In this document: piece after piece, positions 15,902 to 23,911 of the stretch
How the letters are laid out: every line of letters begins with the position of its first letter
How positions within the stretch are numbered: position 1 is the stretch's first letter
Source of the DNA: an uncultured Mailhella sp.
Lineage (GTDB): Bacteria; Desulfobacterota; Desulfovibrionia; Desulfovibrionales; Desulfovibrionaceae
Length of the DNA: 23,932 nt
Reading direction: 5' to 3'
Assembly: GCF_905187505.1 (NCBI RefSeq)
Contig: NZ_CAJJIC010000030.1
Span: 1 to 23,932, forward strand
The notes under the pieces: generated by a model
What the model was told of the DNA's origin: nothing
Database searches by the model: none
Seen by the model: only the letters and a program-made list of their open reading frames with translations
Made by a program: the position numbers and the translations under genes

Positions 15902-16555
15902 ATGCGTCAGCTTTCCATCCTTGAATCCTTCGGAACTCCCCGCGAACGTGTCGAACGTGCCATTGCCTCCCTCAAAAGCGGCAACGGCGTGCTCATCGTC
16001 GATGACGAAGACCGCGAAAACGAAGGCGACCTCATCTACGCCGCCGAAACGCTCACGCCCGCGCAGATGGCTCTGCTCATCCGCGAGTGCAGCGGCATCG
16101 TCTGTCTCTGCCTGACCGACGAAAAGGCCAACGCTCTTGATCTGCCCCCCATGGTGCAGAACAACACCAACAAGAATCATACCGCCTTCACCGTGACCAT
16201 AGAGGCCGCAAACGGCGTGACCACCGGCGTTTCCGCCGCCGACCGCGTCACCACAGTCAAGGCCGCCATTGCTCCCGACGCCAAACCCGCCGACCTGAAC
16301 CGTCCCGGCCACGTGTTCCCCCTGCGCGCCAAGCCCAACGGGGTTCTGGAACGCCGCGGCCACACTGAAGTGACCGTGGATCTGTGCCGCATGGCCGGCT
16401 TCGCCCCGGCAGGCGTTCTGTGCGAGCTCACCCTGGAAAACGGCACCATGGCCCGGCTGCCTGAAGTTGCGGAATTTGCCCGCGCTCACAACATGCCCCT
16501 TGCCACCGTGGACGACGTGGCCCAGTACCGCATGGAAATGGAAGGCGGCAAATAG
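15902..16555 (+). CDS. ribB: 3,4-dihydroxy-2-butanone-4-phosphate synthase
   Basis: 217-residue enzyme converting ribulose 5-phosphate to 3,4-dihydroxy-2-butanone 4-phosphate plus formate, the four-carbon precursor of riboflavin. Signatures are DDEDRENEGD (34-43, metal and substrate loop), GHVFPLRAK (136-144) and RRGHTE (151-156). The length is that of a stand-alone RibB; no GTP cyclohydrolase II domain follows, so this is not a fused RibBA. AAGGAG lies about 7 bases before ATG 15902. An in-frame reading starting at 15686 lies inside the riboswitch and is not the real start. The gene is alone under FMN riboswitch control and ends in a strong terminator; other rib genes are not in this window. 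Confidence 0.95.
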   Translation: MRQLSILESFGTPRERVERAIASLKSGNGVLIVDDEDRENEGDLIYAAETLTPAQMALLIRECSGIVCLCLTDEKANALDLPPMVQNNTNKNHTAFTVTIEAANGVTTGVSAADRVTTVKAAIAPDAKPADLNRPGHVFPLRAKPNGVLERRGHTEVTVDLCRMAGFAPAGVLCELTLENGTMARLPEVAEFARAHNMPLATVDDVAQYRMEMEGGK

Positions 16556-16576
16556 CCCTTCTTTTCTCCCATGACC

Positions 16577-16618
16577 GAAAAAGCCCCCGGCTGCTTCTCT
16601 GCAGCCGGGGGCTTTTTT
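16577..16618. terminator. Bidirectional terminator between ribB and the glycosyltransferase
   Basis: Perfect 17-bp stem (16578-16594 with 16601-16617), loop TTCTCT, with AAAAA on one arm and TTTTTT on the other. It serves both convergent genes. Confidence 0.9.
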
Positions 16619-16740
16619 CATGAAAATCATGCGCGCGCCCCGCTTCTCTCCGCCTCTTTCCTGTGCACGGCAAAGAGGGCCCGGCCATCATGCCCGACAG
16701 AAAGGAAGAGACGCCGGAGCCGCTTTCTCCTCGTTTCGTC

Positions 16741-17730
16741 CTATCTCATGCGCCCCGCAGCGCCGTCCAGCGCCGCGCGCATGACCATGAAGAAACGGCC
16801 TTTGCGGGAACGGAAGGTCCGCCACGAAAACGGCAGCGCAAGCAGCATGAAGGGCAGCGCGAAGGGGTGCGCCCGTCTGAGAAGATAGAAGCGTGCCCGG
16901 ATGAAGTTCATGTCGTCGCGCGGCGCAAGCTCAGGATCGTCGGTCACGCTCAGAAAAGGCGTAAGTCCTGCCGTGGAGCAGTCCATGCGCCGCACCATGG
17001 CTCCGGGAGCCCAGTTCAGGGCATAGCCGGCCTTTCTGGCTCGCAGGCCGTATTCCACATCTTCGTAAAAGCCGATGAAGCGCTCGTCAAAGAGGCCTAT
17101 GTCCTCGGCCATGGCCCGCGTGATGAGACAGGAGGCGTCGGAAACGTAGTCCAGCCGGGATGCGATCTCCTTTCTGTCGGACAGCCCGTGCCGCTCGAGG
17201 CCCTTGTCCAGGGGAATCTGATCCCCGGTCCAGCGGCTCCAGCGTCCGCCCGCGGCACATTCCAGCACGTCGGAATCCTTGACGAGCTGCGTGGATCCCA
17301 CCATGCCTATGGGCTTTCCGGCGTCTTCATCGTCCAGATGCCGCAGAAGGGCCGCCAGTGCGAAGGATTCAGGTCTCGCGTCGTTGCGCAGCAGCCAGAA
17401 GGCATGACAGTCCCTGTCGTACAGAAGAAAACGCATGCCCGCGTTCATGGCTCCGCCTATGCTTTCCGGCTCCTCCCGTCGAAGCAGGACCATCTGTGCT
17501 GCGGAAGAATCGGAACCGTAGACCTCCACGGGCCCGGGCAGGCCGTTTCTTGCGGCAAGCTTGCTCCACTCTTCCAGAATGCGGTCGGCCACCTCGTTGT
17601 CGGAGCCGTTGTCGCATACCACGATGCGACGGGGCAGCCCGCTCTGGGCATGCACGCAGGCAAGACATTCCAGCGTATTCTTCCAGTCATTGTACGTCAG
17701 AATGATGACGCCGACTTCCGTATGCTCCAT
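16741..17730 (-). CDS. Family 2 glycosyltransferase (rhamnosyltransferase-like)
   Basis: 329-residue GT-A fold glycosyltransferase transferring a sugar from a nucleotide donor, probably to a cell-surface polysaccharide. The N-terminal strand-loop VGVIILTYNDW and VVCDNGSDNEV form the nucleotide pocket. RNDARPES is at the position of the metal-binding DXD, and GLFDERFIGFYEDVEYGLRARKAGY is the typical acceptor/catalytic block of WbbL-type enzymes. A hydrophobic stretch near the end (FALPFMLLALPFSW) could touch the membrane. A GTG at 17739 is also open, but ATG 17730 has GAGG 8 bases upstream. It stands alone behind lysR, with no other polysaccharide genes here. Donor and acceptor unknown. Confidence 0.85.
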   Translation of the reverse strand: MEHTEVGVIILTYNDWKNTLECLACVHAQSGLPRRIVVCDNGSDNEVADRILEEWSKLAARNGLPGPVEVYGSDSSAAQMVLLRREEPESIGGAMNAGMRFLLYDRDCHAFWLLRNDARPESFALAALLRHLDDEDAGKPIGMVGSTQLVKDSDVLECAAGGRWSRWTGDQIPLDKGLERHGLSDRKEIASRLDYVSDASCLITRAMAEDIGLFDERFIGFYEDVEYGLRARKAGYALNWAPGAMVRRMDCSTAGLTPFLSVTDDPELAPRDDMNFIRARFYLLRRAHPFALPFMLLALPFSWRTFRSRKGRFFMVMRAALDGAAGRMR

Positions 17731-17779
17731 GATGCTCACCTCTCGGCCGATCGCCGAAAAAACTTTTCTTCAAAATCAT

Positions 17780-17808
17780 ACTATGGCCTGCCGTCCATCT
17801 TCCGTCAA
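17780..17808 (-). promoter_or_regulatory. Predicted promoter for the glycosyltransferase
   Basis: On the minus strand TTGACG (17803-17808) and CATAGT (17780-17785) are 17 bases apart. The -35 overlaps the lysR stop codon, so the glycosyltransferase may be transcribed on its own despite the short gap to lysR. Confidence 0.4.
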
Positions 17809-18755
17809 GACGACGTCCCGGCGCCGTCTCCGTAGTGCCGGCGTATGAAATCCACCACCTGCCTCTCCGCAGGACTGAGCGCGGAGCTCTCCAGATGAAT
17901 CAGATAATGCGAGGAAGGCATGAGATGCATCCCTTCGACGGGAAGCGCGCGAATGAGCCCGTTGGTCACATACCAGCTGTAGGCGGACATTCTGTGCAGA
18001 AAGCATCCCGCCGCCTTGTTCTGCGCCACCATCTGCATGATGTTCTCCCGACTGTTCACATAGACATATTGCGTCATGCCGATGACCTCGAAAATCTTTT
18101 TCTGAAAAAGCTGATTTCTTTCGAGCATCTGATTGGAATAGGTGGCCAGCTTGAGCGTGGAGCAGTCCTGCACGGTCAGACTCGCCTTGCTGGCCAGGGG
18201 GTGACGGCTGGAAATGAAGACATAATACTCGTCTTCCATGAGAGGCTCGCTGACAAAGCCCATTTCCCTGTACTGCATGATGAGCGTTTCCGCCTCGCCT
18301 TCCGAAAAGGCGGTGACCCCCACATGTGCCTTGCCCTGCTGCAAAAACGAACTGAGCTCGTACACCACGGCTTCGTGAAGCACCACGTCCACCAGCGGAA
18401 TCGCCTGTTTCATGGAAGAAAACACGTGCTCGGTCAGATAGTTGCAGGCCGAAGGTATGGCCACCACGGGCACGAACACCGGCTCGCCCTCCCCCGTATC
18501 CGGCTTTTTCCACGACGCTATCTTTGCCGCCAGCTCGGCCAAGAGACTTTTGCAGTCCTCATAAATGCGCACCCCCCAGGCCGTGGGAACGCAGCCTCTG
18601 CGGCTGCGCACAAGAAGCTGCACGCCCAGCTCCTCTTCCAGAGAGCGGATGGCGTTGGTCAGCGCAGGCTGCGTGATGTTCAGCTTCTGCGCCGCCTTGT
18701 TGAAGGAGTGCGACTCCACGACCTGAACGAAATATTGAAGCTGTTCCAGACGCAT
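17805..18755 (-). CDS. LysR-family transcriptional regulator
   Basis: 316-residue LTTR with an N-terminal winged helix-turn-helix (about 1-60; MRLEQLQYFVQVVE, FNKAAQKLNITQPALTNAIRSLE) and a two-lobed periplasmic-binding-protein-like effector domain (about 90-300). ATG 18755 is chosen because the family N-terminus starts there; the in-frame extension to 18923 runs through the divergent promoter region. GGAG lies only 4 bases upstream of this ATG, so initiation may be modest. It is divergent from the transporter/amidohydrolase-like block and most likely activates it in response to the transported organic anion, as is usual for LTTRs. The effector is not known. Confidence 0.92.
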   Translation of the reverse strand: MRLEQLQYFVQVVESHSFNKAAQKLNITQPALTNAIRSLEEELGVQLLVRSRRGCVPTAWGVRIYEDCKSLLAELAAKIASWKKPDTGEGEPVFVPVVAIPSACNYLTEHVFSSMKQAIPLVDVVLHEAVVYELSSFLQQGKAHVGVTAFSEGEAETLIMQYREMGFVSEPLMEDEYYVFISSRHPLASKASLTVQDCSTLKLATYSNQMLERNQLFQKKIFEVIGMTQYVYVNSRENIMQMVAQNKAAGCFLHRMSAYSWYVTNGLIRALPVEGMHLMPSSHYLIHLESSALSPAERQVVDFIRRHYGDGAGTSS

Positions 18756-18773
18756 GAGACTCCGGCTCAAATC

Positions 18774-18820
18774 AGTTATAAAAAAATTTATAGCCAACTT
18801 ATAAAAAAAGAAATTATACA
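18774..18820. promoter_or_regulatory. Putative LysR operator region between lysR and the transporter
   Basis: Two AT-rich dyads lie in the 152-bp divergent gap: TATAAA-N4-TTTATA (18777-18792) and TATAA-N9-TTATA (18800-18818), centred about 24 bp apart. The first contains the LTTR pattern ATAA-N6-TTAT (T-N11-A type). A -10-like TATACA at 18815-18820 faces the transporter and lacks a good -35, as expected for an activated promoter. Confidence 0.5.
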
Positions 18821-18907
18821 CAAGAGGCGCCATCCTGTATGCCGGTATCATGAAAGGAGCGTGTGAGAACTCTCGGCGCCCCGCGACATCATCACAGGAG
18901 AAACGCC

Positions 18908-20368
18908 ATGAAACAGCCTTCAAACGATGACTTCAGGCACATCCTGCACATCGTCATCTTCTTTCTTCTCACCTTCGGAACCGGCTTTCTTCCGCCCGTC
19001 GGCATCACCGCCATGGGCATGAACATTCTCGGCGTCTTTCTCGGAATGCTTTACGGGTGGACCTTCATCGGATTCGCCTGGCCCAGCATGATATGTCTGG
19101 TGGCGCTCGGCTTCACGGGCTACGCCGATCCCGGCAAGATCATCGGCAGCGCGTTCAGCAACCCGGCGGTACTGTTCACCATTTTCGTCCTTGCCTTCAC
19201 GACCTACTGCGACAAGAGCGGCATCAACACCGTCATGGCCAAATGGTGCCTGAGCCGTCGCATCTTTGCCGGTCATCCCTGGCTGTTCACCGCCTCCGTC
19301 CTCACGGGCACGCTCATCATCGGCTTTCTTGTGGACGGCGTTCCCGCGGCCTTCCTCATTGCGGGCATACTCTATTCCATGTTCCGCGACATCGACATGA
19401 AGCAGGGCGACAACTATCCCGCCTATCTGCTGGCGGGCGTCTACATGGCGGGCGTGCTTTCCTTTGCCTGCAAGCCCTGGGCCGGTCAGAACCTCATGGG
19501 CATCACCGCCCTTGCCGACATCTCCGGGGGCGCGGCCGTCATCGACAATCTCAGTCTCATCGCCATTGCCATGCCGGTAAGCATCGCCACGCTGCTGCTC
19601 TATACCCTCATCGTGCGATTCGTCTTCCGCCCCGACATCTCCCATCTCGCCAGCCTCACGCCGGAATATCTCGATTCCATGAGCGCGCAGATACGCGTCG
19701 GCAGAAAGCAGGGCATCGCCGCCGCGGCCCTCGTCATCTTCCTCATCGTCATGTTCCTGCCCAACGTCCTGCCCGCAGGCTCCGCGGCCGCCGCGTTTTT
19801 CGGCAAGTTCAACATGGTGGTGGCCATGGTGGTCATACTCGGCGTGCTTTCCTTCATACGCGTGGACGGCGAACCGGTGTTCGACTTTCACGACTGCTCC
19901 TCCGGCATCAACTGGAACGTCATATGGATGCTGGCCGCATCCATGCCCGTTTCCGCAGCGCTCAGCAGCGACGGCGCGGGACTCAGCCGCGTGCTCAGCG
20001 ACATTCTCCAGAGCTTCGTCAGCGACGGCAGCATTCTCCTCTTCCTCATCGGATTCATGATCTTCATCAACGTGATGACGCAGTTCACCCACAACGTGAC
20101 CATCGTGCTCATCGCCGTGCCCATCATCTGGAACCTCGGACAGAGCACGGGCATCAACCCCGTCGGCTTTTCCATCCTCATGCTCCTTGCGGCAGGCGCC
20201 GCCTACGCCACGCCCGCCGCTTCCACCGTGGGCGCGCTTTCCTTTGCCAACGGAGAATGGGTCGGCATGCGCCGCGCCTTCAAGGCCGGAATATCCGGCT
20301 GCGTGGCGGCCATTTTCTGCATGCTCGTTCTCGGTCTGCCTCTGGTCTCGGCCATCATAGGACTCTAA
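18908..20368 (+). CDS. DASS/SLC13-type anion permease (first of two)
   Basis: 486-residue inner-membrane protein with roughly a dozen hydrophobic segments and the general layout of the divalent anion:sodium symporter superfamily. Segments typical of the re-entrant substrate regions are VDGVPAAFLIAGILY in the first half and TQFTHNVTIVLIAVPII, followed by GAAYATPAASTVGALSF, in the second half. It probably carries a carboxylate with sodium; the substrate is not deducible. ATG 18908 has AGGAG 7 bases upstream; the in-frame extension to 18863 is not supported. It heads the plus-strand block, 31 bp before the first amidohydrolase-like gene. Confidence 0.82.
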   Translation: MKQPSNDDFRHILHIVIFFLLTFGTGFLPPVGITAMGMNILGVFLGMLYGWTFIGFAWPSMICLVALGFTGYADPGKIIGSAFSNPAVLFTIFVLAFTTYCDKSGINTVMAKWCLSRRIFAGHPWLFTASVLTGTLIIGFLVDGVPAAFLIAGILYSMFRDIDMKQGDNYPAYLLAGVYMAGVLSFACKPWAGQNLMGITALADISGGAAVIDNLSLIAIAMPVSIATLLLYTLIVRFVFRPDISHLASLTPEYLDSMSAQIRVGRKQGIAAAALVIFLIVMFLPNVLPAGSAAAAFFGKFNMVVAMVVILGVLSFIRVDGEPVFDFHDCSSGINWNVIWMLAASMPVSAALSSDGAGLSRVLSDILQSFVSDGSILLFLIGFMIFINVMTQFTHNVTIVLIAVPIIWNLGQSTGINPVGFSILMLLAAGAAYATPAASTVGALSFANGEWVGMRRAFKAGISGCVAAIFCMLVLGLPLVSAIIGL

Positions 20369-20399
20369 AAACAATCTTCCCATCCGAGGAGAAAACATC

Positions 20400-21230
20400 A
20401 TGGTCATTGACTTTCGCGTACGCGCGCCCTTCGCCGCCTATAAGAACAACTTTTTCACTGCAGAAACCCTTGAACACCTGAACAGCGAAAGCATGCTTCG
20501 CGTGGACGCTCCCGTATCCGCCTCCGCCCGTCAGTACTCCATGCCTCTGCTGCTTGAAGAAGCCGATGAAGCGGGCATCGACAAGCTGGTCGTGCCCGTC
20601 CGCAAGGCCACGGACGGCAGGAACGAAGATCTGGAAGAGCTCATTGCGCAGCATCCCGACAGAATCATCGGTCTTGCGGGCATCGACGTTCACGACATTC
20701 CCGCCGCCATAGCCGAAACGGAACGCTTCGTCGTGAACGGCACATGCACCGGCATCGTCATGGAACCCGGTCAGGACAAGACGCCCTGGTTCGTGAACTC
20801 CGCCTGGGCCTTCCCGCTGTACGACTACTGCCAGGAGCAGCGCATTCCCCTGGTGTTCACCTTCGGCGGCATCATGACCCGCTCCCTGCGCTACTACGCG
20901 CCCGAGCTCATCGACGACGTGGCCGCCGCCTTCCCCCGCCTGAACATCGCCCTCATGCACGGCGGCTGGCCCTATGTTTCGGAAGTGTGCCAGATAGCCC
21001 TGAACCGCCGCAACGTGTACCTCGCCCCCGACTTCTACATGCTCCGTTCGCCCGGCATGGACGAATACGCCATGGCCGCCAACTATCTTCTGCGCGAGCG
21101 CGTCATCTTCTCTTCCGCCTATCCCATCATGCCGCTCAAGGGCGCGAAGGAAGGCTATCTCAAGCAGCTGCGCGATGAGGTGAAACCGCTCGTCATGGGC
21201 GAAAACGCGGCCCGTTTCCTGGGTCTGTAA
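20400..21230 (+). CDS. Amidohydrolase-like (TIM-barrel) protein lacking the HxH metal motif, copy 1
   Basis: 276-residue protein with the amidohydrolase-2 type barrel (as in ACMSD and LigI relatives), judged from strand order and motifs. The N-terminal HxH of the superfamily is replaced by R6-V-R8 (MVIDFRVRAPF). The usual later His site reads LVFTFGG without histidine. The His of ALMHGGWP is kept (H187), and the final Asp of GSDYP is replaced by Ala in SSAYP (A240). So four of the usual five ligand positions appear changed. Residues shared with copy 2 include R6/R8, E122-P, H187, W190, D211, Y213, N228 and AYP 240-242. Its GAGGAG site is 8 bases before the start, and it lies between two anion carriers. 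The substrate is probably the imported anion; the reaction is unknown. Confidence 0.78.
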   Translation: MVIDFRVRAPFAAYKNNFFTAETLEHLNSESMLRVDAPVSASARQYSMPLLLEEADEAGIDKLVVPVRKATDGRNEDLEELIAQHPDRIIGLAGIDVHDIPAAIAETERFVVNGTCTGIVMEPGQDKTPWFVNSAWAFPLYDYCQEQRIPLVFTFGGIMTRSLRYYAPELIDDVAAAFPRLNIALMHGGWPYVSEVCQIALNRRNVYLAPDFYMLRSPGMDEYAMAANYLLRERVIFSSAYPIMPLKGAKEGYLKQLRDEVKPLVMGENAARFLGL

Positions 21231-21245
21231 TTCTGGAGAGCACAC

Positions 21246-22634
21246 ATGGCCAACACGTCCGTCTTTACCTGGATGAAGTGGCTCGCCACCATCCTGCTGC
21301 CCCTCGGCATACAGTGCATTCCCGCCGGCGAGACCTTTACCGTTCCCATGAGGGAATTTCTGGTCTCCACCATCTTCGTCATCTTTCTTGCGGCGTTCGA
21401 GCTGCTGCCCAACATGCTGGTCGGCCTGCTTTTGCCCGTGGCCTACGTGATCACCGGCACCGTGCCCACCCAGACGGCCCTCGGCATATGGTCGGGCAAC
21501 TTCATGATGTTCATGATCGTGGGCGGCATGATCTTTGCCAACGCGCTCGATGAAAGCGGACTTTTGAACCGCATCGTGCTCTGGGCCGGAACGAAGTGCC
21601 GCGGCAGTCTGCTCAAGCTGCTCATGGCGCTCATGGTGGCGGGACTCGTGGTCATGCTCGTTTCCTTCACCAACGGCTGGATGGTGACCATCGTGCTCTG
21701 CTACGGCGTGGTCAAGGCCCTCAGGCTGGAGAACACCAAGGAGGGCATACTCATCATGATCGTGGCACAGATCGTGTCCACGGCGGCCCTCAACTTCATC
21801 TACAGTCCCGTCACCGTCGGTCTGTGGGGCGGCGGCGTGCAGATGGTGGTCAAGGACTTCGAGATGACCTGGTGGACGCTCACCGTCTACAACCTGCCCT
21901 TCATCGTCACGCAGTTCATCATCGTTTTCGTCTTCTACAAGATCTACAAGCCCGCAAGGGAGCTCAAGGGCGGCGCGCAGTACTTCGAGGAGGAATACGC
22001 AAAGCTCGGCAGACTCACGGGCAGGGAAAAGAAGGCCATAGTCCTTACCGTTCTGCTCTTCGCCTACATCATCGCCCAGCCCTGGCACAAGCTGGACATC
22101 AACTACGGCTTCATCATCATCCCCATGCTGTTCTTCCTGCCCGGCATAGACGTGGCAACAAAGAAAAAGTCACTGGACAACGTCAACTTCGGATTCATCG
22201 TCTTCATCGCCTCGTGCATGAGCATAGGCGGCGTGGGCGCGGCCGTGAACATAGGTCCCGCCATCAGCACCTACGTCACGCCCATGCTTCACGGATGTCC
22301 CATTCCCCTCTTCCTGTTCCTGTGCATCATCTTCGGCATCATCATGAACATCCTCATGACGCCCTCCGCCATGCAGGGAATGTTCCCCGGCCCTCTGGCC
22401 GCGCTCGGCACGGGACTCGGCATCTCCTATCCCCTGCTGCCCTTCATGTGCATGTTCTTTGCCAACGACATGGTCTTCTTCCCCTACGAAAACGCCTATC
22501 TTCTGGTGCTCTACGGCTTCGGCGTCATGACCATGAAGGACTTCATGAAATACAACGTCATCAAAATGGTCATCACCTTCGTCCTGTTCTGGGTGCTGGT
22601 GCTGCCCTTCTGGTACATGACCGGCCTCATATGA
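21246..22634 (+). CDS. DASS/SLC13-like anion permease (second of two)
   Basis: 462-residue inner-membrane protein with about eleven or twelve hydrophobic segments. It resembles the sodium:dicarboxylate/sulfate symporter group but is distant from the first carrier of this block. Notable segments are VSFTNGWMVTIVLCYG in the first half and MTPSAMQGMFPGPLAALGTGLG, followed by FFANDMVFFPYENAY, in the second half. These look like paired substrate-site regions. GGAGAG precedes ATG 21246 and the gap to the previous gene is 15 bp, so it is in the same operon. Substrate unknown. A C4-dicarboxylate or aromatic acid carrier would fit the neighbouring enzymes. Confidence 0.78.
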   Translation: MANTSVFTWMKWLATILLPLGIQCIPAGETFTVPMREFLVSTIFVIFLAAFELLPNMLVGLLLPVAYVITGTVPTQTALGIWSGNFMMFMIVGGMIFANALDESGLLNRIVLWAGTKCRGSLLKLLMALMVAGLVVMLVSFTNGWMVTIVLCYGVVKALRLENTKEGILIMIVAQIVSTAALNFIYSPVTVGLWGGGVQMVVKDFEMTWWTLTVYNLPFIVTQFIIVFVFYKIYKPARELKGGAQYFEEEYAKLGRLTGREKKAIVLTVLLFAYIIAQPWHKLDINYGFIIIPMLFFLPGIDVATKKKSLDNVNFGFIVFIASCMSIGGVGAAVNIGPAISTYVTPMLHGCPIPLFLFLCIIFGIIMNILMTPSAMQGMFPGPLAALGTGLGISYPLLPFMCMFFANDMVFFPYENAYLLVLYGFGVMTMKDFMKYNVIKMVITFVLFWVLVLPFWYMTGLI

Positions 22635-22641
22635 CCCCTGC

Positions 22642-22692
22642 GGGGCGTTCCGGGCTTTCCCCCTGTCGGCCCGGACGCCCCTTCCCTTTTCT
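22642..22692 (+). terminator. Hairpin between the second carrier and the last gene
   Basis: GGGGCGTTCCGGGC (22642-22655) pairs with GCCCGGACGCCCC (22669-22681) with one bulged base, followed by CTTCCCTTTTC. It is GC-strong with an imperfect T-run. It could reduce read-through into the last gene rather than stop it fully. Confidence 0.5.
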
Positions 22693-22823
22693 ACGGAACC
22701 GGCGCCAAATCCCGCCGGCACGAACGGAATGCTTCATGACGAAGCGCCTTCTGCTCCGACACAAGCATCCCGCCTTCACGTTCAACGGAACGGTGTTCTC
22801 CGCTCCCACGCAAGGAGTCTCTC

Positions 22824-23669
22824 ATGAAAATCATCGATGTCCGCATGCGTCCTCCCTTCAAGCCCTACGTCGGCAAGGGCAACATATTCGACATGGAGCT
22901 GGACAATCCCTTTGCCCTCAAGAACTTCTACAAGAACTTCGGCATGAACCTTTCCGATTCCATGCGCGAGGCATCCATGGAAAAGCTGTTCGAGGAAATG
23001 GACCGGGCAGGAGAGATGACCGGTGTCGTCTCCATCCGCAGGAATGCGAACGGCTATGAAAACGACGCTCTTCTGGACCTTCTCAAGGCCTATCCCGACC
23101 GTTTTCTCGGAGCCTGCGGCATCCATCCCGACAGCAGCAAAGAAACGCTGGACACCCTGCAGAACTACGTGCTCGACGGCCCCTGCGTCACGGCCTTCAT
23201 GGAACCCGGCTATCACGGCGTCATGATGGACGACAAGAGCCTCTTTCCCACCTATGAGTTCTGCGAAAAGAACCACATTCCGCTGCTCATTTCCTTCGGC
23301 GGATTCCACGGTCCCACGGACGAGTTCTGCAAGCCCATTCATGCCGGCAACGTGGCCGACGCCTTCCCCGATCTGAAAATGGCGCTCTGCCATGCCTGCT
23401 GGCCCTGGGTTGAAGCCGCCGTCTGGCTGGCGTTCCGTCATCCCAACGTGTACCTCTCGCCCGACATCTACGCTCTTCATGCCGCAGGAGCTCAGTCCTA
23501 CATCGAAGCGGCCAACTACATGCTGCGCGACAAGATTCTCTACGGCTCCGCCTACCCCTGCGTGGACGTGGAAAGCTCCGTGGCCATGTATCTTGAAAAG
23601 CTTCGCCCCGAAGTGGTGGAAAACATCATGCACAAAAACGCCGAGACCTTCTTCGGTCTGAACGCATAG
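22824..23669 (+). CDS. Amidohydrolase-like (TIM-barrel) protein lacking the HxH metal motif, copy 2
   Basis: 281-residue paralogue of the first amidohydrolase-like protein, similar over the whole length and most clearly in the C-terminal half. It shows the same substitutions: R7-M-R9 where HxH is expected (IDVRMRPPF), LLISFGG without His, H190 kept in ALCHACWP, and A243 in GSAYP in place of Asp. Shared likely functional residues are R7, R9, E127, H190, W193, D214, Y216 and N231. AAGGAG lies 6 bases before ATG 22824. A 189-bp gap with a hairpin separates it from the second carrier. It may act on the same substrate, on a product of copy 1, or as a partner subunit; a catalytic role without metal is inference. 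Confidence 0.78.
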   Translation: MKIIDVRMRPPFKPYVGKGNIFDMELDNPFALKNFYKNFGMNLSDSMREASMEKLFEEMDRAGEMTGVVSIRRNANGYENDALLDLLKAYPDRFLGACGIHPDSSKETLDTLQNYVLDGPCVTAFMEPGYHGVMMDDKSLFPTYEFCEKNHIPLLISFGGFHGPTDEFCKPIHAGNVADAFPDLKMALCHACWPWVEAAVWLAFRHPNVYLSPDIYALHAAGAQSYIEAANYMLRDKILYGSAYPCVDVESSVAMYLEKLRPEVVENIMHKNAETFFGLNA

Positions 23670-23687
23670 TCCCTTCTCTTCCTGAAA

Positions 23688-23721
23688 AAAAAGCCGCCGA
23701 CTAAAAAGCCGACGGCTTTTT
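23688..23721. terminator. Terminator after the amidohydrolase-like block
   Basis: AAAAAGCCG (23688-23696) pairs with CGGCTTTTT (23713-23721), with extra internal pairs; A-run before and T-run within the arm, so it can act on both strands. Confidence 0.8.
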
Positions 23722-23876
23722 CTGCATTGAAAGCAGAAACGCGCCTTCCCGCAGGCGCGCGCCGACACGCCTGCGCCCTCCTTCATTGCACTTCTCCGTG
23801 AAGGCGCAACGAAAAATGGACGCTCAAGGCCGGCGCAGCCCGTTCTTGAGCCACCCGGCAGTATTTCTCACCAACG

Positions 23877-23911
23877 AAAAAGCGCCCGGCATCTTGAAAA
23901 ACGCCGGGCGC
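23877..23911 (-). terminator. Minus-strand terminator of a gene beyond the right edge
   Basis: GCGCCCGGC (23882-23890) and GCCGGGCGC (23903-23911) form a 9-bp stem. On the minus strand it is followed by TTTTTCGTT. A minus-strand gene probably ends just outside the window. Confidence 0.7.

Noticed and set aside
20355..22088. 577-residue open frame on the minus strand
   Set aside because: Antisense to the first amidohydrolase-like gene and the second carrier; composition is His/Asp/Gly-rich shadow translation.
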